NCBI GenBank assembly: GCA_000611775.1
Contig: KK106982.1
Location: forward strand, 930,001 to 994,000
Source: Umbilicaria muhlenbergii
Lineage: Eukaryota > Ascomycota > Lecanoromycetes > Umbilicariales > Umbilicariaceae
DNA: 64,000 nt
Reading direction: 5' to 3'
Under the pieces are notes generated by a model that worked only from the letters and a program-made list of their open reading frames with translations, did not search any database and had not been told where the DNA came from. The translations under genes and the position numbers were made by a program. Position 1 is the stretch's first letter. Each line of letters starts with the position of its first letter. This document shows positions 52,202 through 63,580 of this stretch, in pieces.

Positions 52202-52243
52202 GCTGGATCTGGATCTGGATCTGGAACTGGAACTGGAACTGGA
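52202..52243. repeat. Hexamer array GGATCT / GGAACT
   Basis: About three units of GGATCT followed by about three of GGAACT; variants are in blocks, as in the heptamer array at 10053. Confidence 0.85.
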
Positions 52244-52424
52244 CGGCCAGGACGAGGTCGATGGGGGAGGGCAGGGACGGTGGAGGGGGGACGGAGCAAA
52301 ATCCCATCCGGGGTTTTCGTACACCTCTGGGTTGTTCAACACAACCCTTAGGTGGAGCTTTTTGTCTTTCTGACTTGTGTATTTTTTTGTTTTTTGAGAG
52401 TACACATTTGCACGACCACCTCGG

Positions 52425-52712
52425 AAGCTTCGCAACTACAAGTCCAAGCGCATACATACACATCTCATATTCTTTTTGACCCTCGATTAGAACATTGAAA
52501 AACTGATGTTCATGATGCTCCCATTCCGAAGCCAAACTACAACCCCTATTTTGCACGAGCTGATTTTGAATAACCACAGAATCTTCGCGACTACAAGTCC
52601 AAGAGCATACGGATTACCTATTCTTTTTGACCCTCGATCAAAACAGTGATACTGATGTTGACGAAGCAGCCCTTTCTCGGCCAAACTGCACCCCCTTTTT
52701 TGCCGAGCCGCA
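52425..52712. repeat. Imperfect direct duplication, about 135 bp per copy
   Basis: Copies at about 52425-52562 and 52580-52712. Both contain CTTCGCRACTACAAGTCCAA, then TTCTTTTTGACCCTCGAT, ACTGATGTT and CCAAACT in the same order and spacing. Roughly 75-80 percent similar by eye. No terminal inverted repeat or target-site duplication found. Confidence 0.8.
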
Positions 52713-53180
52713 TCTCCCAGACCAATGATGCAGTAGGCCCTTCGGCAGTCATGATGGGAATTATCAAGTTGCTATAGCAGATTGATGGGATCCATTCATG
52801 AACAGGCTGGAATTACGAGTTGCACTTTGATGGGTTCGCTCCTTCCAAAAGTAAGCGGCAGGCAGCCACCAACCAGTGTTTGTTCTTCGGTGTCCGAATG
52901 CTGCAGCAGTCACCAGCTCGCAGATCCTAAAGCATTCACAAGTTGCTTCTCGACTAGAACATCATCTTAGTTCACTATTCTCAGACACCAATTCAGAGAT
53001 GTCGTGAACATTGCCTAGCGGCCGTCTCTCTATTCATCATTCTGAAACCTGTCTCAGGCGGCTCAAAAGACGCCGCCAATCTGCCTCTTTTCTTTACCCA
53101 CCCACAAATCTACATCCATACCCATTATCCAATCAAACATCCCCCACCAAGTCATAAACACATAAGTAAACATGAAGATA

Positions 53181-54501
53181 TCACAACGCCATCAAAAAGA
53201 GGCTCCCCACACCGAGAACGACCAAGAGTACGGTGCAAATAACCATGGTATCACCTCCACGGATTTTCGCCACGATGCCGAAGATCGTAGCGGCCAATAA
53301 ATCCAGAGCCACAATGATGCCTTTCATGATCTTGTGACTGGCACGCTCGGGGTTGTGTTGTGCCTCGAGGTCGAGAAGGCCAGAGGAGGCTGGTGGTGCT
53401 CCCTTACGCGACAAGGCCTTCGGATGGGTCCCTTTGATGTTGATGTAGAAGGGAGAGGCTGAGGCTGGTTGATTATACGGTGAGGCCTTCGAACTGGTGC
53501 CAGCAGATGGCAGCTCGTGCTGTTGTTGGTAGTCGGCTGATTCGTTCGTCAGATGACGTGGGGTATATCTGGACTTCGCTCCGGGGGATTGAAAGGCAGG
53601 GGGCTGAGACGACGCGTTCTTACGCCCACGAGCCTGGTTCGCTCCCTTGGAGGAGGTTGATTGAAGAGCGGTGGTGGTCGCACCTTGGGCTTCCATTGCA
53701 CGGGTCGGTGCATACCCCGGATCGAGCGACTGCAATTGGATGCCGGATTCCACTTCGGTCGGTGGTGAGGGAATACCTTCGAGCCACGCCCCAAGCCCAC
53801 GCGCTTCCTCTTTGAAGGGAGGAATCGGTGGCAGATCTGAGGATCCTAAGTCAGATCCATTGGAACGGTCCGAATCAGTATCATAGCAGGCTTTGTTGGA
53901 GTCTGGACATTCGCTCTTGGCATCCTCGTCAGGAGCAGTCCCCACCGAGGTGGGCTGAGTATCCTCATTTTCAATGTCTTCTGACTCCCGAGCAATTGAG
54001 GCGGTTACCGTGGAAGTGTCGTTGGTCGATGGTTCAACTAGAGCCTTCGGGATCCCGCAGTGGACTTGAGGTTGTGACTCGGACTCGACAAAGCTGGGTC
54101 GGCTGTGCTCATCCGCTGCATGAGAAGAGGATGGGTTATCGTGCGAGACACCATGATCTGAATCCACACACAAAGGTTAGCAACAGGTCTACACCGCTTC
54201 ACAATATCTCAAGCCAAGCATAAACAGTATACATACCTTCAGGAATCAAAACACTAGTAGGATCAGTACCTAAAGCCACCCCCGGCCCGATCAACTGCGA
54301 CTTGTTGGTGGTATTCCCCGCAATACCCTCATCCAAGCGCAACAACTCTGCCTGAATCTCACGACGATGCTCTTCAGGAGAGACTAGGGTGCCCGAGGAC
54401 TGCATTGCCCCGCGGGTTGTTGCCACAACTAGAGCGCCAGTCTCATCGCAGCGAAGATATGGTTCAGCTGCACCATCGGTGCCATCAGTTGAAGGCGACA
54501 T
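53181..54501 (-). CDS. Unknown 413-aa protein with C-terminal double membrane segment
   Basis: Two exons: 54237-54501, 53181-54157; GT-AG. Not recognised. Residues 1-95 include a short charged helix (EEHRREIQAELLRLDEGIAG). Residues about 95-350 are Ser/Pro/Glu-rich and disordered-looking, with a DLPPIPPFKEEARGLGAWLE block. The C-terminus has two hydrophobic segments (IMKGIIVALDLLAATIFGIV and TMVICTVLLVVLGVGSLFLM) split by KIRGGD, suggesting a hairpin anchor with the long N-terminal part in the cytosol. There is no signal peptide. Family unknown. Confidence 0.82.
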
Positions 54502-55697
54502 AGTGTTCGTGAGGCCTGGTTGAGGATCGAGGCCTGCAGCTCATCAATACCAATGCTGTGGGTGCATCCTACGCTGTGATTCGCGAGGACCACAAAGCTT
54601 TCCCCGCGAAGCTGCTCACCTGGAGTAGATGGTGGGGCGCTCAAATACAGAGGCAAGTCTCCGCAAGCAGGAGCGATAAGACTATGTTGACAGTTTCTAT
54701 ATAAAGCTCAGATGGCAATGAGTACTGTATGTCAAGCTCATTGCGGATGAGGAAGGACGAAATCGAAAGGGAACGTCAAAGTAGGAAACCGGAACAGACT
54801 ACACTGATATCCGACGAAGAGCGAATTGGCTGCTGCATGGCTGCTGCGCGTCATGTCCCCTGTCAGCCACACAACGACCTTATTCCGCCGCCGAGCGCCT
54901 TTCAACCTTGAGCACTTGTACAAGAAGCAGCAAAAACAGTGATTAAGTCTTCGGAGTGATAGAGAACTTCGACGTTGCTGTGAAACAAATTGCAGACGTG
55001 TAAGAGCAATCGACGTGTCTTGAAATCCTCTCGTCATGGTGCGCGCAAACTGATGTGGTTGATCGCCTCAGCCAATTGAACTCGCAACATGTAAGGAACA
55101 CATTGTGTTACTGTATCGTGAACAGATGCAACCAGATGAAAGTTTAGGTGAGGAGGCAGTCTTCATATACTATGCTGATGACCCCGCATACCGCATACCA
55201 GACTATTGGCCTGGGTACAAGGTACATATTTCTTCTGCTGCATCCCCGCCTGCTCATCTTCCGGCCCAACCATACAGACGAATAGGGCTGAACTCGAGGG
55301 AGCACGATAGCAGGACAGGGATTTATACGTGTCGAAGACTAAGCGCAAAAGCCAAGATACCGAACTAACATACATGTACATGTACATGTATGTTGTCACT
55401 GTTGTCCATGCTCAATTGACTTTCTTAGTGGCAACGCCACCCCCATTGTCGTGTCAGGGTCTTGTTTGCCTCAAACTGGGCCGCACGCCACAGCAGAAAG
55501 GAAGGCCTGAGGTTGTCTCAGTTGATTGATCCGAGCCGGCCTGCTCAACATTTATAAAATAAACGTTCCTGACAATAACATGCAATTTCTATCGATCGGA
55601 GCCCGATTCTTACAAGAAGATGCCACTCAATAATCGCGGCCATTATGCTGCTTCTACCCAGCATCCCTTGACGCCTTGCTCCGAATCCTTGTGCGTT
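54502..55697. other. Gap between BUB3 and the 413-aa gene
   Basis: 1196 bases, flanked by two minus-strand genes. Expected to hold the promoter of the 413-aa gene and the BUB3 3' UTR. A self-complementary (ACATGT)n stretch lies at about 55372-55392. No credible coding frame. Confidence 0.5.
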
Positions 55698-56880
55698 TCA
55701 CGATTTCGTACCCTTCCCCTTAGCCTCGTTCTCCCCCAACTCCCTCACGAAAATCTTCACAGACCCCTCCCCCAGATCCTCCTTCCCATCCTCGAACCCC
55801 GGGCTCACCCCAACCGCCAAATATTTCCCATCCGCCGAGAAGGCCAGCGCAGCAATACTCGCCGGGTACCGCTGGTATTGTCGAATCCTCCTTTTGGCAA
55901 CTCCATCCCAAAGCGCCACCAACCCGTCCCCACCACCGGACGCAAACGACCCATGCACCGGATGAAAGGCCAGCGCGTTGACGGGGTATATGACGTCGAC
56001 CCCCTCAGGCGACGGTTGTCGATGGCACTTGAACGCGTACTTCCGCGCCTGCGACGACTCCGACGGATCGAACCACTCGACAGCCACACGACCTTCGATG
56101 CTACTGCTGGCGTACCCGTCGTCATTGGGCATGCAGGCTACAGCGCGCGTCATGAATTTGAGACTGCTTTCGCGGCGCTGCCACGGTTGGACCTCGATGA
56201 TGTTGGGGGGCGGTTGGGAGGCTTGCGAGGAGAGGACGGAGAGCGCTTTGAGGTCGTAGATGTGCAGGGCGCGGGAGGCCATGGCGACGACGAGTTTTGT
56301 GGGGGTCAGCGAGAGCGAGAAGGGTTTCGACGGGAGTTGGATCGTAGTGGGGATTTGGGATGGTTTCGACGGGTGGTGGATGTGTAGGGTTGAGTCCCAG
56401 GATGCGGATATTAGCATCGAATGTTGGGGGCTGTAGACGACGGATTTGACACCGGCGTCGTGGGACGAGAGGACGGTTTGCTCGCCCGTGGAGAGATTGG
56501 TTCTGCGTCTTGATTAGACCTGTCATCCTCAACGCTTGCTTGAAACCCCTACTTGGGCTTCGCTCTAGTAACCAACCACTCACTTTCTCACATCCCAATC
56601 CAAGCCGGCCGTGAAAGCCTCCTTGTCATCCCCGCCAAAGCATACATCCAGTACGGGCGCGCGGTACTCGAACTTCTCTAGCAACGTGCCCCGGGACTCC
56701 GCGGTGTCGTACAAGTACACATGCTTGTCCCAAGACGCTACGAGTAAGCGGAGGCCCGTCGGCGCAAAGTTTAGGGCTGAGATGGCATCGGTGGGAGGGT
56801 CGGAGAGCTCGACCTGTGCTGTGGGCTAATTAGTCCGGATGACGGCATAAGACTTATGGGAACAACTTACCAGCACTCAT
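55698..56880 (-). CDS. BUB3: Spindle checkpoint WD40 protein BUB3
   Basis: Three exons: 56871-56880, 56584-56818, 55698-56502; 349 aa. Binds GLEBS motifs of Bub1 and Mad3/BubR1 and phosphorylated kinetochore MELT repeats. The first exon has only 10 nt (MSA plus one base), joined to AQVELSDPPTDAISALNFAP. Propeller features: VASWDKHVYLYD, SGGGDGLVALWD, GRVAVEWFDP, VNALAFHPVHGSFASGG, IAALAFSADGKYLAV. C-rich to G-rich switch near 56120. Shares a 170-bp divergent promoter with GPN2. Confidence 0.95.
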
Positions 56881-57050
56881 ATTGCTCCGAAGAAGGGTGC
56901 GCAAAGCTACGTATGTAAGGTGGAATAATCTCCAAACACACTGGGTGTTTGAGATGTTTTCAGTTCTCGCCTTACCACAAGGCTGTACCCATACAACACC
57001 AAGGCACCCCCAAGCTTTCCACTTCGCGCCGCGCCATACACTCATCCACT
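56881..57050. promoter_or_regulatory. Compact bidirectional promoter BUB3 / GPN2
   Basis: Only 170 bases separate the two start codons, so both transcription starts and leaders must share this interval or overlap. No TATA box seen. Confidence 0.65.
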
Positions 57051-58216
57051 ATGCCATTCGCCCAGCTCGTAATAGGGCCACCCGGCTCGGGAAAATCCAC
57101 CTACTGCGATGGCATGCACCAGTTCATGTCCGCCATCGGCCGCAAATGCTCCGTCGTCAACCTCGACCCCGCCAACGATCACACCTCCTATCCGTGTTCG
57201 CTAGACGTGCGGGACCTGGTGACGCTGGAGGAGATTATGGGGGACGATGGGCTGGGGCCTAATGGGGCTGTGTTGTATGCACTTGAGGAGCTGGAAGAAA
57301 ATTGGGATTGGCTTGAGCAGGGGCTGAATGGGCTTGGAGGTACCACTCGAGATATGTTGTGGGGAAACGAAAGCTGATGGATCCGATGTCGTAGAGGACT
57401 ATGTGCTCTTTGACTGTCCGGGCCAGGTGGAGTTGTTCACGCATCATTCGTCACTTCGCAACATCTTCTTCCGGATACAGAAGCTCGGGTACAGAGTCTG
57501 CTCCCACCCTTCGTCTACTTTCTTGGAGCTAGGAAGACGCTAACTTGCCATACATGTAGCTAGTAACACTCCACCTGACAGACTCGTACTGTCTCACAAT
57601 GCCCTCCCTATATATATCAACCCTCCTGCTGTCGCTCCGCGCCATGCTTCAGATGGATCTTCCCCACCTTAATGTCCTAACCAAGATCGATAAACTCGCC
57701 AGCTATGCACCCCTAGCTTTCAATCTCGACTACTATACCGAGGTTCAAGATCTGACTCATCTCCTTCCACATCTGGCGCAAGAGTCACCTCTTTTGCAGA
57801 ACCCCAAGTTTGAAGGGCTCAACAAAGCGATCATCGAGCTGGTGGAAGACTTCGCTCTAGTTGGGTTTGAGACTTTGGCTGTCGAAGATAAGAAGAGCAT
57901 GATGAATCTCCTGTATGCCATTGATCGGGCCGGGGGGTATGCCTTCGGTGGCGCCGAAGGTGCAAACGATAGCGTGTGGCAGGTCGCAATGAGAGAAGGT
58001 ATGGGCACGATGGACGTAAGGGATGTTCAGGAGAGGTGGATTGACTTGAGGGAGGTATTCGACGAGAAGGAGCGGCGAGATCTCAAGGAAGAGGCGAAAG
58101 CCAGGGAAGCGCCTTCATTGACTGACGACGCAGGCGATGAGGACGATGACGACGAGATCGAGGAGGTGGAAAGGTCTCTTCCAGACAGCGGAGTCAAAGT
58201 CGTCCGTCGGCCCTGA
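57051..58216 (+). CDS. GPN2: GPN-loop GTPase 2
   Basis: Three exons: 57051-57339, 57395-57495, 57560-58216; 348 aa. Acts with GPN1/GPN3 in assembly and nuclear import of RNA polymerase II and III. P-loop GPPGSGKST (about 9-17), the GPN insert (Gly69-Pro70-Asn71), FDCPGQVELF and TKID are present. The first intron uses the acceptor before EDYVLFDCPG; a nearer AG would leave only a 34-nt intron. The second donor is GTCTGC, unusual but with a GCTAAC branch site and correct frame. Acidic C-terminal tail (GDEDDDDEIEEVE). Confidence 0.94.
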
Positions 58217-58342
58217 CGTCTTGTTCTTCCGTATTGCATGGCATCTAGCGACTGGCGTATGGGCGGATAGAGGATAGCATTGGGCTGGCGCCCTAGGTAG
58301 TTGACGAAATGGTTCTTGGAGGTCATGCCTCTGTTCCAAGGA

Positions 58343-59035
58343 TTATCCATCAGAGTCATAGTCCTCATCCTCTTCATCGCTATCTTCAATCCCCTCCAAG
58401 GCATCCTCTTCTTTTCCGTCTGTTCCTCTCGCATCATCAGGCGCACCTAAGATCGCTCCCAATCCATCCCCGATACTGTTGGCGGGACCCCTTTGCGCCT
58501 TGAGGATAGCTGCCCTTGCCTTCCGAATCGCCTCTTCCTCGGCCTTCTTGATAGTCCCCGAAACCCTTACAACCTGGAAGACACACGGTCGAGGCTGCCC
58601 ATTCCTTGAGGCCTTTGGCAGCGCTGTAATGAACGACAATGCCGCCCATACAAGTCGGTAATGAGTACGAGAGCATCTGATTATAGCTGTGGATGTAGCT
58701 GCTGAGAAGTACTTGACTGCAAAATTATTCGATCAGCGACGAGTCATTTACTATGGCACGTCTGGACTTGGAATACAGAAGACTTGTAAAGCACACATAC
58801 CGAGGAGTCTTCCAAAAGTCACACCAGCTCCATAGTCCCCGTATAAGAGCGATACCTGGTCTTTGATAATTCGGGCGAGTAATTGCGCGCTCACGTCATC
58901 TGGCGATGGTCGATGGAATTGTACGACATCTGGAAGCCCTGCTGTAGGTCTTAACCGTGGATTTTGTGTGTTGTTCTCCGGAGGGTCAGGATATAGGATA
59001 TGCACCAGTAGATACCGGTTTTTGAGCCGCACCAT
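58343..59035 (-). CDS. POP5: RNase P/MRP subunit POP5
   Basis: Two exons: 58801-59035, 58343-58716; 202 aa. Protein core subunit of RNase P and RNase MRP (tRNA 5' end and rRNA processing). The start MVRLKNRYLLVHILYP is the family N-terminus; an in-frame upstream ATG at 59083 is less likely. SLLYGDYGAGVTFGRLLGVKYFS and RTHYRLVWAALSFI follow. The C-terminus adds an acidic tail (GIEDSDEEDEDYDSDG). Convergent with GPN2, 126 bases apart. Confidence 0.94.
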
Positions 59036-59347
59036 CGAGTAAGGTTGACAATTGCTGCAGGATACAGGCTTCCTAGCGATCAACTGCAGCTGCGTTTCCG
59101 CCGTGAGATAGATTTGAAGTTTCCACGCGAGAGGCGGTACGCCAAGGAGCGGGAGCTACGGATAAGGCTGAGGAGACTTGCAGTTCGGTTATCCCCTCTC
59201 CCCCTCTCGCGGGCAGGGGTGGAGCTCAGTTCCTTTGCTTCGCTGCCATCCGACACAGGCGGGAGGAGTTCCATCACAGACAGAAATCGCTGCACAGTCG
59301 CATATGAAGAACATCAGGTTCTAAGCAATAGTAGAGCTGAACATGCG
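59036..59347. other. Gap between cnxE and POP5
   Basis: 312 bases between minus-strand genes: the POP5 promoter and the cnxE 3' UTR. Nothing else seen. Confidence 0.45.
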
Positions 59348-61647
59348 TTACTTTATATAGTCACTTAACACCCTTCCCATCATCAACGCTTCAATCTTCT
59401 CCCCCTTCTTCGCGAAGCCCTCTCGCACAGGCAGACACAACAACGCATTGGCGCTTCTAAGGCTTCCCACTCTCGAGCTGCGCTGACCGCCCGTACTCGT
59501 GGCATGTAAAAGGCCATCTTTCTGTGCTGTGACAATTACTCGGTGATACTCCGATCGTTGAGGGTTCAGCTTGATGTCCTGATCAAGGGTAACGAAGACT
59601 TTCGGAAGGCCAGGAGGCTGAACACCAGACGCTTGATGCAGTGACGGTAATACGAAGAGGTGCAATGTCACTACCGCAGATGCTGGATTGCCGGGTAGGG
59701 AGAAGATGAGCCGCGGTTCAGGGTCGCCGGCGTTATTCTTAAAGGGCACTGTAGCAAAAGTCGTAGGCTTCCCTGGCTTCATCGACACACGGCCAAAATG
59801 GATTGCACCTCCTAAAGACCGCTCGATGGTCGGCTTCAGAAGATCTAGTTCGCCCATTGAAGCACCACCGGTCGTTATAATGACGTCCACTCTCCGCATA
59901 GCATCACGGAGTGTTTGCTCCAACGCTCCCGGTCTGGTGATGGATCAATCAGCAACTGAAAGAGATAACGAGATCGATGTTGAACTTGCTCATCTTTGGC
60001 AATGCCTAGATCCACGACTTCAAAACCCCAGCCTCTGACTGCAGCCATTATCGTAGGTCGATTACAGTCTCGTACCTCCCCTAATCTTAGACCACCTTGC
60101 CGGTCATGCTGGACAATCTCATCACCCGTACTTAAAACACCAACAATAGGTTTCTTAAAAACCATGACTTCTGCCCTACCCACAGAAGCCAACAGACCCA
60201 GCTCACCCCCAACCGCAGTAATCTCTTCTCCCTTCCTTAGGACAGCTTCTCCAGCTCTGATGTCACTGCCGACCGCTCTAATATTCTCCTCTGGTTCTAT
60301 TTTGTCACTAAGGAATTCGACTTCGCATTCTTCCTTACCATCATCAGTCGTAGTCTTGAGAACAGTGTCCTCCACCATGACTACGGTATTAGCACCGTCA
60401 GGTAGTGGCGCACCGGTCGTAATTCTTGCAATTTGGCCACGCTGTAGTGCCGGTATCTCACCGGATTTGGCATGTGAGACAGAAGCTACAGGAAAGACAG
60501 CCTTAGAACTTGGCCCGCCTTTTTCGACATAGAAAGCATAGCCATCGACAATGCTTGCCCTGTAAGCTGGCACAGGGTCCTTGGCCTTGACGTCTTCCGC
60601 TATGACAGATCCTACTAAACTGTCGTTGACAGCAGCCTTAACTGATACTGTAGCTGGCGTGTTGTCAAGTATTAGCTTAGTTGCCTCTTCCACTGACAGC
60701 ATTGGATAGGGCGAAGCTCGATAGCGGCGCGTGGGACCTGCTCGTGGATCGTTGGACTTGGGGCGCTCATCAGGGCTAGTGTGGGCTTTAGCATGTCCAC
60801 TGTGGCTATCGCTATGGTCATGACCGTGGTGATGATGCTGCTTCAATCCACTGCTTGCGCCACTGCTGGACTCGACGCCTGCTTCTTTTTCGAGCTTCTT
60901 GACACCCCCGGCATGCAGTGCTCTCGAGTCGGCGCCAGCAGCCTGTGTACAAGCATGCGGTAAAAGCTTTATCAAGGCTTGTAGATTTTCTTTGGCACCT
61001 TTAGGAGAGCCTGGTAGTGTGATGATCAATGTCCTGTTCCGCACCCCTGCAACTGGCCGTGACATAACCGCGACTGTCATCAAGAACAAGCCAGTCAGTC
61101 ATGCTTTACACATAACTTGTAAAGACCGAAGAGAATTCAATGTGCCTTTCTAAATGAAGACAGAACGGCTGCTCCACTGCATTGGGAAAGCTAGCCAGCA
61201 AAAACGACGTCACGCATGATGCCTGATAAATGCGACTTACATGGAGTAACTTCTCTGGACGCTGCCAGCATGCTGTGACTGCTTTGACTTTAGTAATGCT
61301 TTCGAAAATTTGTATAGGATCTTATGGTCAACTCACATGAGGCCCGGCGCATGTCGGTGTATCAAAGGAGTAACAGCTTCAGGCGTTTGGTCCTTGACTG
61401 CGAAACCAGTCCCTCCTGTCGTAATAACAAGATTCATGAATTCCTCTTCATCACACCATCCTGTGACGGCTCTCTGTATTGCGAGAACATCATCGGGGAT
61501 GATTTTCTTCTCGGCCACGACCCATTGGTCTCCACCATCAGTCAGGAAAGTTTCATCGAGCACGTTTCCTGCCTTATCTGTCAACGGGTCTGCATATGCT
61601 GTGTCTGATATAATGAGTATAGCCGCCTGCAACTTTCTGTTGCCCAT
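59348..61647 (-). CDS. cnxE: Molybdenum cofactor synthesis fusion protein (MogA-MoeA type)
   Basis: Four exons: 61337-61647, 61241-61272, 59990-61073, 59348-59933; 670 aa. Adenylates molybdopterin (MogA-like part, residues about 1-155; LVITTGGTG, PGSPKGAKENL) and inserts molybdate (MoeA-like part, about 235-670; VDGYAF, GVLSTGDEI, DVIITTGGASMG, SLPGNPAS). Needed for nitrate reductase and xanthine dehydrogenase. The linker is His-rich (seven or more His at about 194-208). The third intron starts GCAAGT instead of GT; only this donor restores the DEPGALEQTLRDA frame. Exon 2 is 32 nt. I chose the ATG at 61647; an in-frame ATG at 61704 is possible. Confidence 0.94.
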
Positions 61648-62095
61648 GTTGGAGGATTGAGGACAAGAAGCGAAGAGGCATTCGATAAAATATTGGTGGT
61701 GCATGATAACCGCAAAGTACCAGTTTTAGAGAAAGGAATTCTGACCTTTCCTAAGGCTTACCTAGATACGGTCTATAGGTTTGTACATACAATTGGAGTT
61801 CCAACTTGCTTGCTTTAGCTGTAATACTATTTTTCCTTTGGGCCTTCGATAGCTCAACATACACATATACACTGGGTCTGAATTTCGATAGTTAAGGCCA
61901 ATAATTACATTCAAACTGGACAATGTTGGCTCTACTCCCAAGTCGCCCAGAGGCATCCACGACCACATGCCTTCCCTTAAAATCATCATCTATCCGGACG
62001 CCTTGCCACGCTATGGTAGTGTGCACAAACACCACGATACCTGTTACATAGTCTCCACCTCGGACAGCAGACCAGAAAGTCCTTGCTTAAAATAT
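61648..62095. other. Gap between VMA16 and cnxE
   Basis: 448 bases between minus-strand genes, rather AT-rich. cnxE promoter and VMA16 3' UTR; no other signal. Confidence 0.45.
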
Positions 62096-62912
62096 CTATT
62101 TAAAGTCTAGTGCTTTACTAGATATGAGTAGACCGATGATGAGTCCAAAGAGCCCTAGAACGGAACTGAAGATCTCAATGACCAGAACTTTGACGAATCT
62201 GGAAGGCTAGATCAGTATTCCTCGAAGCATGCTATTGCGGCAGCTACCAAAACACTTACAAAGACGGGTCTGCAGCATCAGCCAGGGCTGCACTACTTCC
62301 GTTAATTCCCACGGAAACACCACAGATCATGTTGCAGGCTCCAACAGTCAAACCTGCCCAGAACAGGGCATAGCCAGTGTAGTAGTTGCTTGCCGAATAC
62401 AAAGCGTCCCCCTCAACATGGACGAGTTTCGCCGAGAATACAATAGCCATAATGACGCCGTAGATTGCCACAACTTCGCAGAAGATGATCGAGATTAGGT
62501 TCTTCGTCCGTATGCGAGGTGCTTTGACACCACCGCCTAGAATCGAGGAGCCGGTAATGAATATGCCCCTATACACACATCAGCGCTGCTGACCTCGAAC
62601 GAGTCCCTTGGCCGCGGTGTACCATGCCGCTCCAACCACCGATAGTCCTATGCAAAGACCTATGCCGAGATCTGCCCAAGCGTACGGCGATACGCCTTCG
62701 AGGAACTGTCCAACCTGCTCCAACTTTAAATGATGACGCCTTTATGTTGAGGACGTAAACAACTAACATTGAAGGCTTCCCCATCACCAGTGAATAGCAG
62801 ATCTGGAGCTCCATCAGCTTCGCCTTCCATATTTGCTTTTGGGACTGAGCTCACAAAGTCCCACCACAGTGAGCGCAGTGGTGGCACTGCCAGCGCCATA
62901 TACGAGACTCAT
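62096..62912 (-). CDS. VMA16: V-ATPase proteolipid subunit c''
   Basis: Five exons: 62855-62912, 62768-62802, 62623-62714, 62260-62568, 62096-62198; 198 aa. Part of the rotating proteolipid ring of the Vo sector that acidifies vacuoles. [19 protein letters not shown] at the start, [19 protein letters not shown] and [14 protein letters not shown], where the Glu (about residue 93) matches the proton-carrying acidic residue of the family. The exon 1-2 junction restores GLYLLFTG; the unspliced frame is not family-like. Four or five membrane helices. Confidence 0.95.
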
Positions 62913-63120
62913 ACTTGCCACCTGTCACGTATTTATGGCCTGCCAGATAAGTCAAAGGCGAGTGGTGAAAGATAGTTGTCGAGTGGATGAAGTCGAGTTT
63001 ATCCTGCTCGCACGTACTTGACGCCGCTTTACTCTAGCTTAGTCATGCATTAGGCTCCACTCTTGCATGCTCCCACGACGACTCACTCATCGTCCATCAC
63101 ACCTTCACCGCCCCGCGAAG
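62913..63120. promoter_or_regulatory. Bidirectional promoter VMA16 / TOA2
   Basis: 208 bases between opposed start codons. No TATA box seen; both leaders must be short. Confidence 0.6.
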
Positions 63121-63580
63121 ATGGCAACCCAAGCCTACTACGAGCTCTACCGTCGTAGCAGGTACTACGCTAATACCGTATAATGAGCTCCCCAAGCAGG
63201 TACTGACTCGGTACGTCTCTGTAGCATCGGCCTCGCCCTCATCGATACTCTCGATGACCTTGTCCACGATGGCCGCATCGAGCCTCAACTGGCCATGAAG
63301 GTCATTGCTACGTTCGATAGAGCTATCACTGAGGTATTGGCCGATAAGGTCAAGGCTCGACTGAGCTTCAAAGTAATGCCAGCTCAAGGTCCTGTGGAGA
63401 AGGGCACATGGCTAACCAGGGTTGCATTTCAAGGGTCATCTCGATACCTATCGCTTCTGCGACGAGGTCTGGACGTTTCTGATCAAAGACGTCAACTTCA
63501 AGCTCGATAATCAAACCACAATCCAGGCAGAGAAAGTGAAGATAGTAAGCTGCAATGCGAAACGGCCGGGAGAGCAGTAG
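63121..63580 (+). CDS. TOA2: TFIIA small subunit
   Basis: Three exons: 63121-63161, 63225-63372, 63434-63580; 111 aa. General transcription factor that stabilises TBP on promoters. [20 protein letters not shown], the helical first half and the beta-barrel part ([30 protein letters not shown]) are complete and of family length. All introns are GT-AG. Confidence 0.95.

Larger units (their letters stand above)
51762..53180. other. Convergent gap with low-complexity and duplicated sequence
   Basis: 1419 bases between converging stops of cyclin C and the 413-aa unknown gene. Holds a 6-bp array (GGATCT then GGAACT, about 52202-52243) and an imperfect direct duplication of about 135 bp. Antisense frames up to 148 codons here encode Gln/Phe repeats from the array and are not credible genes. 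Confidence 0.55.

Noticed and set aside
52131-52577. 148-codon antisense frame after cyclin C
   Set aside because: Built from the hexamer array (Gln-Phe and Gln-Ile runs) and one copy of the duplicated block; no family support.
57340-57373. 34-nt intron in GPN2
   Set aside because: Too short; the acceptor at 57394 gives a 55-nt intron and the family sequence EDYVLFDCPG.
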